This document shows positions 24,763 to 35,650 of a DNA stretch of 64,000 nucleotides, piece by piece; position 1 is the stretch's first letter; the number at the start of each line of letters is the position of its first letter. The DNA is taken from the NCBI RefSeq assembly GCF_001659605.2, contig NC_035170.2, forward strand, positions 31,414,020 through 31,478,019, in the 5' to 3' direction. Under the pieces are notes generated by a model that worked only from the letters and a program-made list of their open reading frames with translations, searched no databases and was not told the origin of the DNA. The stretch is from Manihot esculenta (taxonomy: Eukaryota > Streptophyta > Magnoliopsida > Malpighiales > Euphorbiaceae). Position numbers and translations under genes: made by a program.

Positions 24763-26457
24763 CCTTTTCTTTTTCTTATTCATGCTTTCATGAAATGCAA
24801 CACATCACAGCTAATCACATAAAGGATGGTATTGTCACCATTAGTCCTCAACATCTCCAAATGCCAGGGGCGTAGAATGGGCCTCACTGGTCTTTCTCTT
24901 ACATAACATAACATTCTAAAGTGCCAGGGGCGTAGAATGGGCCTCGCTGGTCTTTCTCTTACATAGTGCCAGGGGCGTAGAATGGGCCTCGCTGGTCTTC
25001 CATAACATATCATCATAACATAACATCAGAGGACTATGGATCACCCAACAACCATCCACATCAACATCAATTTATGCAATGCAACATATTCGTGAATTCT
25101 AATGCAAACATCCTGAAATATTGCATGGCATAATGATGCATGGGCAATGCTTTATGATTCATTCATTTATTCATTTACTTTACTTTAAAACTTAAGGGGT
25201 TGTTCCACTCACCTGGTGACTGAAGCCTTAACAACGAACTCTGAACGACTATCTCACAACCGGGGGTCTCGGTTCCTCGGGTCCGAACCTACACAGGTGG
25301 ACTCAAATGAGGCACCAAACAACAAGAACATAACTCTAAACATACCCTCAAAAACCTCCTAAAAACACCTCAAAACACTCCTAGGAAGCATGCAAGAAAA
25401 GGCTGGACAGGGCACTTTCGGCGGCACCTTCGGCGGCCGGAAGTCCCTCCAGAGCCGAAAGTCAGGCAGGTTCGGCGGCACCTTCGGCGGCCGAAACTCC
25501 CAGACAGAGACGAAACTCATGCATGTTCGGCGGCACCTTCGGCGGCCGAAAGTCTCGGACAGAGCCGAAACTCCCACTTTCGGGGGCAGGCTTCGGCAGC
25601 CTAAAGCTGCCTCCCAAGCTGGTTCGGCGGCCGAAAGTGCTTTCGGCTGCCGAACCTAGTTTCTGCAAAAGGGCAGAAACTTGGTTCTTCATGCCCATTT
25701 CAACCCCCTACACAACCAATCATGCATAATCCTATTCTTAAACATGCATACTCAAGCATACAAGCTCCTAGGGGCCTCAAACTAACTTAAACCCCAACTA
25801 CAACACACAAGCAAGCTACATTGCTCAAGAACATGCACATCAAACCCATAAACATAACATAAACTTCCACAAGCCTACTCATGCATTTCTACCCCATAGA
25901 TCTACTTAAAACTTACTTAAAACATATAAGGAGCTTAAGATCGGCTCTTACCTCTTGAAGATCGAGAGGGAGACGACCTAAACTTGGAGATCCACGAAAA
26001 TGAGCTCCTGGGTTCCCAAAGCTCCAAAACTTGTTTCAAAAGTTCAAAACCTTCAATGCAAGCTTAAAACTCAAGAAAAATGGTGGGGATTTGAAGGAAG
26101 AACACTAGATTGGGGAGAGGGAGGTCGGAAGCTAGCTGTGGCCGAAAATGGGAGAAAGCTCGCCCATTTCAGCTAAGTGCCCCTTTTTATATTGGCTGGC
26201 CAGACCACGTTCGGGGGCCGAAAGTGCCTCCGCACGCATGCCATGTTCGGCGGCCGAACTTGACTTTCGGCGGCCGAACCTGGGTTTTCCTCCAAAGACT
26301 TTTCATGCAAAAACTCATTTAATTTTTCATACTTAAAACCATGAAATGCTTTAAAACATTTTATGAAAACATGTTTCTACCCTACTAGAGGCTTCCGACA
26401 TCCGAGATTCCACAGGACGGTAGGAATTCCGATACCAGAGTCTAGCCGGGTATTACA
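24138..26457 (-). mobile_element. Family A solo LTR (inner), inserted in the outer copy
   Basis: Its ends TGTAACGACCCGG and GGGTATTACA are flanked by exact 5-bp ACTCG copies (24133-24137 and 26458-26462), and the outer LTR reads continuously once it is removed. Length is 2320 bp. It contains an ATT/ATTATT microsatellite (24715-24760), three direct repeats of a GTGCCAGGGGCGTAGAATGG unit (24860-25000) and many TTCGGCGGCCGAA modules (25430-25660, 26245-26280). Confidence 0.87.
24700..24762. repeat. (ATT)n microsatellite
   Basis: Runs of TTATTATTATT occur inside the inner LTR; they are absent from the other full copies. Confidence 0.85.
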
Positions 26458-26879
26458 ACTCGCCCATTTTCGGTCTGAGGCCTTTTATAGGCGACCGGCT
26501 GAGCCACATTCGGCGGCCAAACCAGCACCCTAAAGTCCCCCATGTTCGGCGGCCGAACTTGAGGTTCGGCAGCCGAACCTGGTTTCTGCCCAACTCGACT
26601 TTCGGAAGCCAAAAGTCCATCCGAAACCATCCCATGTTCGGCGGCCGAACATCACCTTCGGCGGCCGAACCTGGGTTCTTCCTCCTTGGCCTTTTCTCTT
26701 CAAAACTCAATTTTCTTTCAATTAAAACCTTTAAAATCATTTGAAAATATTTTTAGAAAACACATTTTACCCCTCTAGAAGCCTCTGGCATCTTCAGAAA
26801 TCCAGATTCCAATGGAGATTCCGCCGGAAGGCAAGAATCCCGATGCCGGATTCTAGCCGGGTATTACAATCCTTCTTTC

Positions 26880-27990
26880 GCAAGATGGGGTAGCTCCTGT
26901 GATCTCCTTAATGGGCTCGTCTCTCGGGCTTTTAACTTTGCTTCTGATTTGCCCTCTTGTCTTCTTTCAGTGTTTGGACCTTATCATCTAACCTTATATA
27001 CTTCTAGGCCTTGTCTATTAACTGTTGGTACGTCGCGGCTGGATTTTTAATTAAGAAATCCATGAATTTGATATTGCGGGTTCCTTTCTTTAACGCCTCA
27101 CATGCTATCTCATAATTTAACTCTTTCACCTGTATGGCTTTAGCATTGAAACGAGATATAAAACTCCTTAGAGATTCATCCTCTCCCTGGCGGACCTTCC
27201 ATAGATCAGAGAAAAGTTTTTTGGGAGGTATGCAAGTAATAAATCTGGATTTGAATATCATAGCAAACTGTGTAAAGTTTTGAATTACACCTGGACTTAG
27301 GTGTTGGTATCATTTCTGAGCTAAACACGTGAGTGTTGATAGAAGCACTCGGTATAACACAAAGTCATTGACATCCTGAAACTGCATGGTCGTCCTGAAA
27401 CTGCATGATCGTCCTGAAGATGGCCAGATTGCTTCTGGAGTCTGCCATTTTGTTGTACTTGTCTAAGTTACGCAGTTTGAACTTGGTGGGAAAAGTTTAT
27501 GCTAATATCTCTTTTTAAAGAGGCGATACACCATTTAGACTAAAATCCTCTTCATGTTCCTTTTGGTATCTTTGTACAGCCCGTACTAACTTCCAATCCA
27601 CTCCTTTTGGAGCTTCATCCAATTCATCTTCAGATTCAACCTTTCTTTTGGGCCTCAATTTGGCCACTTTTGTTTGGGCCCTTAAGATGTCTATAGAGGC
27701 TTCATTCCTTCTTTTAGGGTCCATCTTTAATGCCTCTTCCCGAGTCTTATACTATCTGAGTGTAGCCTGCAGCCTTTGGATATATTGGAGTATCTGTTCG
27801 TTGTTTAAATTATTGAGGTATGCTTCGTTAACCACTAAGGGCGTGTTTTCTCTGTTGTCCAATGTAGAGGAAACGATGACTCCCTCATTGGTAGCAATGT
27901 TTATAGCAGCTCTAGGACTACCAACAATTTTGAGAATGAAGGAAGAGAGAAGGAATAGGAAATTGATCGTAATCTAAATGAATAAAGGGG
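26880..27990 (-). pseudogene. gag remnant of the Tat-like element
   Basis: On the minus strand, 27724-27515 gives MDPKRRNEASIDILRAQTKV followed by a basic/acidic stretch, and 27261-27004 gives a Retrotrans_gag-like segment containing LWKVRQGEDESLRSFISRFN and NYEIACEALKKG. Frames are broken by stops and indels between these blocks. The equivalent region of the truncated copy is 3745-4394. Gag forms the particle shell of such elements; this copy cannot be functional. Sequence further left than 26880 was displaced by the family A insertion and resumes at 21987. Confidence 0.75.
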
Positions 27991-28005
27991 ATTCAATGGA
28001 TCTTT

Positions 28006-28019
28006 CGGCAACAGAACAA
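28006..28019 (-). other. Degenerate primer-binding site of the Tat-like element
   Basis: On the minus strand it reads TTGTTCTGTTGCCG, aligning with TGGTTCCGTTGCCG at 4389-4402 of the truncated copy, and lies six bases from the LTR edge at 28025. Confidence 0.55.
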
Positions 28020-28024
28020 AATAA

Positions 28025-28563
28025 TGTTGCTGAGATTAGATTAATGATGTGGTCGGAATGAAACTGTACTGTGATTGGCTAGAACCTGCAAGAAAGGAAA
28101 TGTGAGGCGGTAGTGGATGCACACGGCAGCCACTCCAACACTTAATTTAGTATCTTGAAGAATATAGAGAATGTAATGAATTATTTAGAACTTGAGTAGT
28201 ATTAGAGATAATATTCTTTTATCTCTATGATTCTCCTCCTTTTATACTGGAAGAGATAGAGATAAGTATGATATTTTTTGATAATTCAGTAATAATATAG
28301 TCGTCTGCTTGATATGGAATATCATCAGCTAACAGGTGGAAATCACACGATTACAAGCGTAATAGAGATACATTGAGCTGTCCTTGATAACAGTAATCCT
28401 AGAGGAAAGGACAGTCTTTTAGTAATGACCCGTGTGTTTGCGGTATTCAAATTTTATTTTTTTGAGATAGACCATCTTTTCTATATGTCTAGTCCTTACT
28501 GCATAGCTCTATATTGTAATGATAACTCGTGACTTTCCTTGGAAAGATGTTATGCAATATCTG
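28025..28563 (-). repeat. 5' LTR of the Tat-like element
   Basis: It aligns along its length with 17667-18223, from TGTTGCTGAGATTAG to GTTATGCAATATC. It is more decayed at its right end, where the expected CA is lost. Confidence 0.78.
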
Positions 28564-28568
28564 TGTGA

Positions 28569-29390
28569 AAAAGTAAAAAGTAAAGTGAAGGAGGAGTGAT
28601 GGCTAATGTTTTATTTTTTTAAAAGAATATGAATTTTTAATAATAATAATAATAATAATTTTCGTGATATAAATTTTATCTATTTTATTTTTTATATATT
28701 AAAAAAATAATTTTTTATTAATTTTTTAAATATATCAATTTTAAAAATATTAAATTTTATTAAATACTAAAAAATGTCTTTATAAATTTATTAGAAATAA
28801 AATAAAAATAAATAAGATTATAATAATTATTTTGCATGGTATTATAGTATAAAAAATAATTTTAAAATAATTAAAAAATAAAAAATAAATAAAAATTATA
28901 AAAGAGAGGAAGTAATAAATAAATAAATATCTACACTGTGTTATATGCACTAATATATATATATATATATATAGTCAAAATTTTGTCAATATTCATTCAT
29001 TAGTATGGGTATTTCATTTTCTATTTCTCTTAATGTAAAATCTATATGAATTTATTTACCTATATAAATATTAAATATTATAAAAACTAAATCATTAAAT
29101 AAGTCCATTCTATATAATTGAGTTACAATAAGAAAATAAATATGCTAATGTCGAGTAAAAAATAATTAATAAACATAATAGTAATACATAAAAAGCCCCA
29201 TCATAAATTTAAAAATACAAAAAAAAAAAACAAAGTAAAAGTATTATTAAAAATAAATCTATTAAATTTTTTTTATATCATTATCAAATTTCAAAAATTA
29301 TAACAAAATATTATTTAGAGATAATCAAATAAAAATAAAGAAAAAGCAAAGAGAGAGTTTAATAGAAGAGGTAAAAGGAAAGTGCTATGA
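28569..29390. other. AT-rich intergenic DNA
   Basis: Strongly AT-rich with a (TA)n run near 28952-28973 and simple A/T runs. No gene. Confidence 0.55.
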
Positions 29391-29513
29391 AGTTTCTTTC
29401 CAATAACCTGGGTACCTGCCTCTGGTCAGACTTTGCAGAGTCCTGGAAATCTGGAATTTCTTTCCTTGCACATCAAACTTCCAATTCTCATCTCTCTCTC
29501 TCTCTCTCTTCTC

Positions 29514-29520
29514 TATAAAT
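29514..29520 (+). promoter_or_regulatory. TATA box of small gene 1
   Basis: TATAAAT within TCTCTATAAATACACAGATT, preceded by a CT-repeat. The block is shared by small genes 2 (31588-31594) and 3 (33440-33446) and sits 80-135 bp before each ATG. Confidence 0.75.
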
Positions 29521-29599
29521 ACACAGATTTGTTCTCACCTTCAGCTTCATCAAAAACTCCCTTTCTGAGCTAACATCACTGGTCCTCAAGCCCAAGAAA

Positions 29600-29806
29600 A
29601 TGGTTCACTTGTCATCTGTTTTATTTAGTTGCTTTCTTCCTTCATCTTCTTCTTCTTCTTCTTCCCGAGTTGCAGATGATGCAGTACAAGTCTCCAGCAT
29701 GAAAGCTCCTAATGCAGAAAATAAACCCAAAAGCAAATCAAAATCATCAACTGCTCCTATTGTGGTTTCTTACTTCCCTATCAACTCCTACTTGTCAAGG
29801 TTATAG
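29600..29806 (+). CDS. Small Ser-rich protein of unknown family, copy 1 (68 aa)
   Basis: ATG context is AAAATGG. The protein has four parts: a short hydrophobic start with one Cys (MVHLSSVLFSCFLP), a Ser run coded by TCT repeats, a basic stretch (KPKSKSKSS), and a conserved end PIVVSYFPINSYLSRL. I do not recognise the family. The start has no long hydrophobic core, so a classic signal peptide is doubtful; the Cys near the N-terminus could be lipid-modified (inference). Evidence that it is real: four copies in a row keep the frame, the N- and C-terminal motifs and the promoter, while the surroundings have diverged. Confidence 0.75.
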   Translation: MVHLSSVLFSCFLPSSSSSSSSRVADDAVQVSSMKAPNAENKPKSKSKSSTAPIVVSYFPINSYLSRL

Positions 29807-30394
29807 TCTAGATATTTGGAGCACTCACCATGGAGCTTGTGAAAATTGGAGGATGAAAGGGAAAATAGCATTAATTTTTTATTCATGAAAATTCATTCTG
29901 ATTTTGGGATTTCATCATATTCACAGTAGAATATACAAGATAAATTCGTTTCTATTTATTTGTTATTATTTTTCATAAATAATATTTGATATTTATTTGA
30001 ACAACATAGACAGCCTGGTCAAGAAATAAAGCTATACAAAAAGGAAGCATCGAACAAAATAGTCGTCCTAAATGATACTAGCTATGTCTTAATTTGAACA
30101 ACATAGACCAATTCCAAATTCATTGGAAAGTTACAAGCTCCTACGTAGACTACTATAAAAATGGATTTCAGATCATAACTGAAAATTAATGTTTTATACA
30201 CTTAAATTGTAATACTAAATTAATAATAACAATTTGAAATTTACTGTTATAATATAGAACTATAATTTTTTTTTATAATAAGGTATTCCACTGAATTAAC
30301 GTGGCATTCTTCACAAACTTGTTTGTTTGGTTGCTTTCTATTCTTATTATTATCACCCTTGTCATTGTCCGCTAGAATTAAATGGTATTCATTT

Positions 30395-30690
30395 CGAATT
30401 AAAAAAAAATATTAAATTAAATTAATTTAAAATTTTATTTTAATATTTTATTTATTTTCATTTGATTTAATTTTTAATTTAAAAAATTTTAATTATTTAA
30501 ATTTAATTTGATTTTAATTAAAAAAAATAAAAAAATAAAAAATTATTAACAATACAAATCGATAAATCAAACTCAATTCAATCGAATTAAATTGATTTGA
30601 TTTAATTTAATTTTTGATTAAAATTAATTTATTTTAATTTTTATAAATATTAAAATTTTAATTTTAAATTTAATTTTAAATCAAACCCAG
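30395..30690. repeat. Decayed AT-rich 'ACCGAAT-type' repeat
   Basis: Alternating TTTAATTTGATTTAAT and TCAATCGAATTAAATTGATT blocks resemble the family seen clearly at 40300-40750. Ends are not definable. Confidence 0.4.
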
Positions 30691-31019
30691 CCATCGCCAC
30701 TGTTATCAGTTATCTTGCTGAATCAACATAGCATAGCAAAATTGCAATGAAGTCAAAGTTGAATGGGCCCATATCCGCGAAGATGGGAAAACTGAGAGGT
30801 TTATATATATTCTAGCTCAAAAGTGGACTTACTTGCTCAACACGTTCATTACTTTTATAATAAAACTATTTTTTTATTAAGTTATATATTTAAAATTATT
30901 AAGTTGACTTTTTTAAATAGCTTTATTTAAAAAAAATTATTACATAACAAGTAGAATTATAATTATAGTAAGCTCTATATAAAATCTATTATAATTAATA
31001 ATTATAATTTAGAGTGAAT

Positions 31020-31395
31020 ATTTCATCGATTAAATTTAAAATTAAATTAAATATAATAAATTTTAAATAAAAATAATTTAAATTGAACCCATATAATTCA
31101 ACTTGATTTGATTTAATTTAATTGATTAAATTTTTTATTTTTTATATTATATTTTTAATATTTTTAAAATTTAATTAAAATATTTTAATCTCAATTATAC
31201 TCTGATTTCTTAATATTATAAAAATAATATAAAATTATTCACTAATTAATTTAATTTGATTTTATTAATTTTTTTATCAAAATAAAATTAAATCAAAATA
31301 ATTGAATTTTTTAAAAATGAAAATTAAATAAAAAAAATAAAAAATCAAACTATAATTTTAAATTATTTCAATTTGAACCGGTTATTCCAATCAAT
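31020..31395. repeat. Decayed 'ACCGAAT-type' repeat, second copy
   Basis: It runs from an AAATTGAACCCATATAATTC block to AATTTGAACCGGTTATTCC with an AT-rich centre, in the style of 40300-40750. It lies upstream of small gene 2. Confidence 0.4.
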
Positions 31396-31587
31396 GATAA
31401 AACTAGTCGTTCCATAAAATTTCATTCTTGAATAATGAAAGTGTTGTGGAGCTTCTTGCTAAAGATCGGAATATCACTGTCATTAGTCAAAGCCTCCATT
31501 TGGTCAGACTTGTGCAGAATCCTCGAAACTGTAATTTCTTTCCTTGCACATCAAACTTCCAATTCTCATCTCTCTTTCTTTCTTCTC

Positions 31588-31594
31588 TATAAAT
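31588..31594 (+). promoter_or_regulatory. TATA box of small gene 2
   Basis: TATAAAT in the same TCTCTATAAATACACAGATT block as gene 1. Upstream, a GGTCAGACTT and TTTCTTTCCTTGCACATCAA block is shared by genes 1-3. Confidence 0.75.
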
Positions 31595-31720
31595 ACACAG
31601 ATTTCCTCTCAGCTTCAGCTTCATCAATCAGAAACCATCTCCCGTTAAATTTCTCTCTTTCGTCAGCTCAAGAAAACCTCCCTCTCTAAGCTAACTCCAT
31701 AGTTCCTCAAGACCAAGAAA

Positions 31721-31927
31721 ATGGTTCACTTGTCAGCTGTTTTTTTCAGTTGCTTTGTTCCTTCGTCATCTTCTTCTTCGTCTTCCCGAGTTGCAGATGA
31801 TGCAGCACAAGTCTCCAGCATGAAAGTGCCTAATGCAGAAAATAAACCCAAAAGCAAATCAAAGTCATCAAGTACTCCTATCGTGGTTTCTCACTTTCCT
31901 ATCAACTCCTACTTGTCAAGGTTATAG
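31721..31927 (+). CDS. Small Ser-rich protein of unknown family, copy 2 (68 aa)
   Basis: It differs from copy 1 at about ten positions: MVHLSAVFFSCFVP at the start, the same Ser run, KVPNAENKPKSKSKSS, and PIVVSHFPINSYLSRL at the end. A TATA box at 31588-31594 and a pyrimidine-rich leader precede it, matching copy 1. The conserved sequence continues about 60 bp beyond the stop. Function unknown. Confidence 0.75.
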   Translation: MVHLSAVFFSCFVPSSSSSSSSRVADDAAQVSSMKVPNAENKPKSKSKSSSTPIVVSHFPINSYLSRL

Positions 31928-33439
31928 TCTATATATAGTTGGAGTGCTTACCATGGCGATTGTGAAGATTGGAGGAGGAAATGGAAAATAGTATTAATTT
32001 GATTCATGAAGAATAATTTTCTCAGGAAAATTCATTCTTAATTTTGGGATTTCATCATATTTATGATATAATATACAAGATAAATTTTGTTTGTACTTAT
32101 TTGATTATTGTTGTGAAGAAATAACACAGAATAAATCTTCATCTGCAAAAGTATTGGTATCAGAACAGGAATACAATTTATAGTTTTCAACTGCCTGAAT
32201 AAAATTTTTATTGGAATATAAATTGAAACAAATTTAAAATTACACTATGTTATAAAATTTCATACTTCAAAAATTTTTTTCTAACCTTTTCTTTTAATTT
32301 TTATTATTGAATTTATAAAGGACAAAACTCGTGCGCACGAATTTAAATTAAAAAATTAATTTCAGTTTAAATCTATTGATTTATTTTTTTGTGCGTGAAT
32401 AAATAAAACAATAAATTTTTTATTTTTTATTTATTTAATTTTTTTAAATTTTACCTACAAACGACCATTTTTTTTAAGTTAAAACAGTTTATAGCACATT
32501 TTCTAAATTTTCTAAATAAACTCTGATATACCTTCTAATTTTTCTAAATAAACTCTGATTTTTTTTTTAACAGCTGTAAATAGATTTCGTTTTCACTGTT
32601 CATACTCTTTATTATATTATTTTTATTTTTCTGTTGAATTATATTATAAAAAATTTACTATTCTAGTTTTAAATTATTTCATAGAAATCTATTTAATTAT
32701 AAAAATTATCAAATAATTCTTAAATACAATTCCGCGCACAATTTAAACTACGCTTTTCTACTTCAAACCTACGCTTTTCTACTTCCATTCATAACATAAA
32801 TAACTTTGATTAATAGCACTGAATTAAAACCCATGAGTACAAATGAAAATTTCAATGATGTAATTTACATGATGTTGACAATTTGCTGCCATGGACGCCT
32901 GGTGGTCAAGACATGAATCTACACAAAGGAAACAACAAACAAAATATGAAGGCTTTGGAGAAGATGCACGCATGCTTCTTTCACTATCAATCTTTGCTTT
33001 ATCGTACTAAATGGTATTAGCTGTGTCCTAATTTCCACAGCATAGACCAACTCCAAATTCATCTGAAAGTTACGTTAAGAAAATTTTTAAACCGAGTTAA
33101 ACTGAATTGTTATGAAACCGATAATTTATTTGAATTTTAGCAGCAGCCACGATTGACTTCATCCAAGCTGGAGGATAAGAAAAGGACGTACCTGAGACAA
33201 AAGTGGAGTTGCTTGCTCAACACGTCCATTACATCAAAAATATTTTGATTTTATTAAGTTATTTACTTAAATTTACATTTTTTAAAACATCTTTTAATTT
33301 CCTTTTTCTGCCGTGATGGAAATATCACTGTCATTAGTCAAAGTCTGCACCTGGTCAGGCTTTTCTGCAGAATCCTCGAAACCTTGAATTTATTTCCTTG
33401 CTCATCAAGCTTCCAATTCTCGTCTCTCTTTCTCTTCTC

Positions 33440-33446
33440 TATAAAT
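33440..33446 (+). promoter_or_regulatory. TATA box of small gene 3
   Basis: TATAAAT in the conserved block, about 100 bp before the ATG at 33546. Confidence 0.75.
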
Positions 33447-33545
33447 ACACAGATTTATTCACCTCCAGCCTCATAAATCAGAAACCAACCATCTCCCTTT
33501 AAATTTCTCTCTAAGCTAACTCCAAAGGTCCTCAATACCAAGAAG

Positions 33546-33749
33546 ATGGTTCACTTGTCAGCTGTTTTCAGTTGCTTTGTTCCTCCTTCTTCTTCTTCTT
33601 CGTCTTCCCGAGTTGCAGATGATGCAGTACAAGCCTCAAGCATGAAAGCTGCCAATGCAGAGAATAAACCCAAAAGCAAATCGAAGTCATCTAGAGCTCC
33701 TATTGTGGTTTCTTACTTCCCTGTGAACTCTTACATGTCAAGGTTATAG
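33546..33749 (+). CDS. Small Ser-rich protein of unknown family, copy 3 (67 aa)
   Basis: It starts MVHLSAVFSCFVPP and ends PIVVSYFPVNSYMSRL. Changes against copies 1 and 2 are mostly conservative (I to V, L to M), as expected if protein sequence is under selection. The spacer before it (32880-33100) resembles the spacer after copy 1 (30010-30140), so the duplicated unit includes flanking DNA. Function unknown. Confidence 0.75.
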   Translation: MVHLSAVFSCFVPPSSSSSSSRVADDAVQASSMKAANAENKPKSKSKSSRAPIVVSYFPVNSYMSRL

Positions 33750-34416
33750 TCTAAATATCTGGAGTACTTACCATGGCGATTGTGAAGATTGGAGGAGGAA
33801 ATCGGATTTGGTTCATAAAGAATGTTAATTTTTTTTCTCATGAAAATTTCATTCTTAATTTGTGATTTCATTATGTTTATGATGGAATATACATGATTTC
33901 TTTGTTATTTATTTGATTATTTTTCACGAAGAAAAATACCTAGACTCTGAAAAATGGAAAATTATCGCAAATGGTGTTTGATGAACTCGTTCTTTCTCTA
34001 GTTTTTAGTTTAAGTTCTAATTAAAATTAATTATAAAAATAATTTTGAATTATTTTTGTGATAATATTTTAAAAAAATCATATTTAATAATGCACTTTTG
34101 AGATGAAACATATTTACCTCTGGCAAAAAAAAATTGTTTAAATAAATTAATTGAAATTTTCTATAAATATAATAATGATGAGCTATCTTATCTACACAAG
34201 CAATTTATGACCTAATTTACTTCATCTCATGTAATAATTAAAAAACAAAAAATTGTGAAATTAGAAAAACCAACTTGAGAAGGAAAACATTCTTTTTCTC
34301 TATATATAGGGACTTTTACAGCTAGCACAACTTCTAGCTCCCCTCTTATAAATAACTTAGAAATATTTCATCTTCCTAAAAAAATTAAAGAGCAGAAGAC
34401 ACAGAGGGGAGCAACA

Positions 34417-34599
34417 ATGTCTATTTTCTCAGCAATTTTTTGCTGCTTGGCTCCTAAATATTCATCAAAAGTCTGCAACGACGAAGGAAGCTCTCGGGTA
34501 ATACTTCCTCCCCAAGAAAATGATGATAGAAGAAGATCAAATCCATTATTATGGACAACATATTCAATTCCAATTGGTCATGCGTTCATGTTTATTTAA
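34417..34599 (+). CDS. Small protein related to the array, diverged copy 4 (60 aa)
   Basis: The protein starts MSIFSAIFCCLAPKYSSKV, matching the M-x-x-x-SA-x-F-x-C-x-x-P-x-x-SS-x-V layout of copies 1-3, then has an acidic and basic middle (ENDDRRRSNP) and the end PLLWTTYSIPIGHAFMFI in place of PIVVSYFPINSYLSRL. A TATATATAG motif at about 34299-34307 and a TATAAAT at about 34347 precede it. It is probably an older member of the same family. Function unknown. Confidence 0.6.
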   Translation: MSIFSAIFCCLAPKYSSKVCNDEGSSRVILPPQENDDRRRSNPLLWTTYSIPIGHAFMFI

Positions 34600-34619
34600 T
34601 TTCATTGCATGGGTATGTG

Positions 34620-35580
34620 TTTTAATTAGCTATGTGCAGAAGACCTAGCTGTGATCATCATCATGATCATGCAAATGTATTTTGAGCTACCTATCTGTTT
34701 CTTCTGGTTGGTCTTTGAATCAGATCATTATGTGATGTTTCTTCATAATATGTTGTGTATGGAAGAAAATTTATAAACTAATAATACTATGATTCATTTG
34801 TATTTAAAAATTTATTACTTTGATTGTTCGAATGTATAATTTTTTTTAATTATTAAATATTTTTAAAAAATTAATTTGATATGACAATCGATAAATATTA
34901 ATATGAGTAAATTTAATTCAGAATTAAGCGTTAAATTTAAAAAAAAAATGGAGATGGATCCATAAGATAGTTATAAAATTATGAAGTGTGCACGCATTAG
35001 GTGTGCTCAACAATATAGCCGTTGGCGTATAAACTATTTCTTCGTTTCACATAATGCGCATGATTTTATAATTTAAGTATTAATTATTAAAGAGATTAAA
35101 AAAATTGCATTAACAATCATTAATAAATCAACTTTAAAGTAGGTGGCTAAATGGGCTAATCTAATCAGACCCAGTGAGACCAACGGCTCTTCAAGCAACC
35201 CCCCACTTGGTCTGACCCACACCTTCAGGTTGGGTTGGGACAGGACCAGAATAGCTTTATCCAAGTCTAATTAGGCCTGTCCAAAAAATAATTAAAAATT
35301 AAGTTTTAAATGTAATATTATTTTATTATTTATATTATACAGGTAGATATATTTTGTACAATTTATTTCTTTAATTAAATAAATATTAATAATATTTATA
35401 TTTTATATTTATTTATTTATTTTCATTTTATTTAATTTTATTTAAACTTTTTTACTTTTGAATTAAGATTGGATTTTTGATTGTTTGAAATTTAAATTTA
35501 ATTATAACTGAAATCAAAACCGTAAAAATCATAATCATAATTGCTGTAAACCCAAATCAGACCGAAACAGTAAAAAAACC
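34620..35580. other. Intergenic AT-rich DNA upstream of UPM1
   Basis: No gene recognised. 35580-35720 turns sharply GC-richer (CCGCAGGCCGCAGGCCGC) and is probably the UPM1 promoter or leader. Confidence 0.5.
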
Positions 35581-35650
35581 TCTATTCTTGGCCTTCGCCC
35601 TTGGGCCGCAGGCCGCAGGCCGCGCTCTCCTCGGCCAGCCTCAGCTTTTC

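Larger units (their letters stand above)
21988..26868 (-). mobile_element. Family A solo LTR (outer), interrupted by a nested copy
   Basis: It starts TGTAACGACCCGG and ends GGGTATTACA, flanked by 5-bp ATCCT (21983-21987 and 26869-26873). Removing the inner insertion 24138-26457 and one ACTCG leaves about 2.55 kb, a little longer than the + copy at 4662. A 40-bp extra stretch near its start repeats the terminal motif (TGTAACGGCCCG at about 22017). It carries TTCGGCGGCCGAA modules around 23270-23510 and 26510-26670. Confidence 0.83.
17667..28563 (-). mobile_element. Old Tat-like Ty3/gypsy retrotransposon, pol-less, with antisense ORF and nested LTRs
   Basis: Two same-orientation LTRs (17667-18223 and 28025-28563) bound the unit and are diverged by eye. 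Flanking 5-bp TGTGA copies lie at 17662-17666 and 28564-28568. The primer-site candidate next to the right LTR puts the 5' end on the right, so the element runs on the minus strand. In its own order it has: 5' LTR, PBS, gag remnant (27990-26880), then an antisense ORF region (18547-20560, plus strand), purine tract, 3' LTR. No protease, reverse transcriptase or integrase is recognisable. An antisense extra ORF before the 3' LTR is known from Tat-lineage elements. The family A insertion 21988-26868 interrupts it. The terminal base of the right LTR is unclear by one position. Confidence 0.8.
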
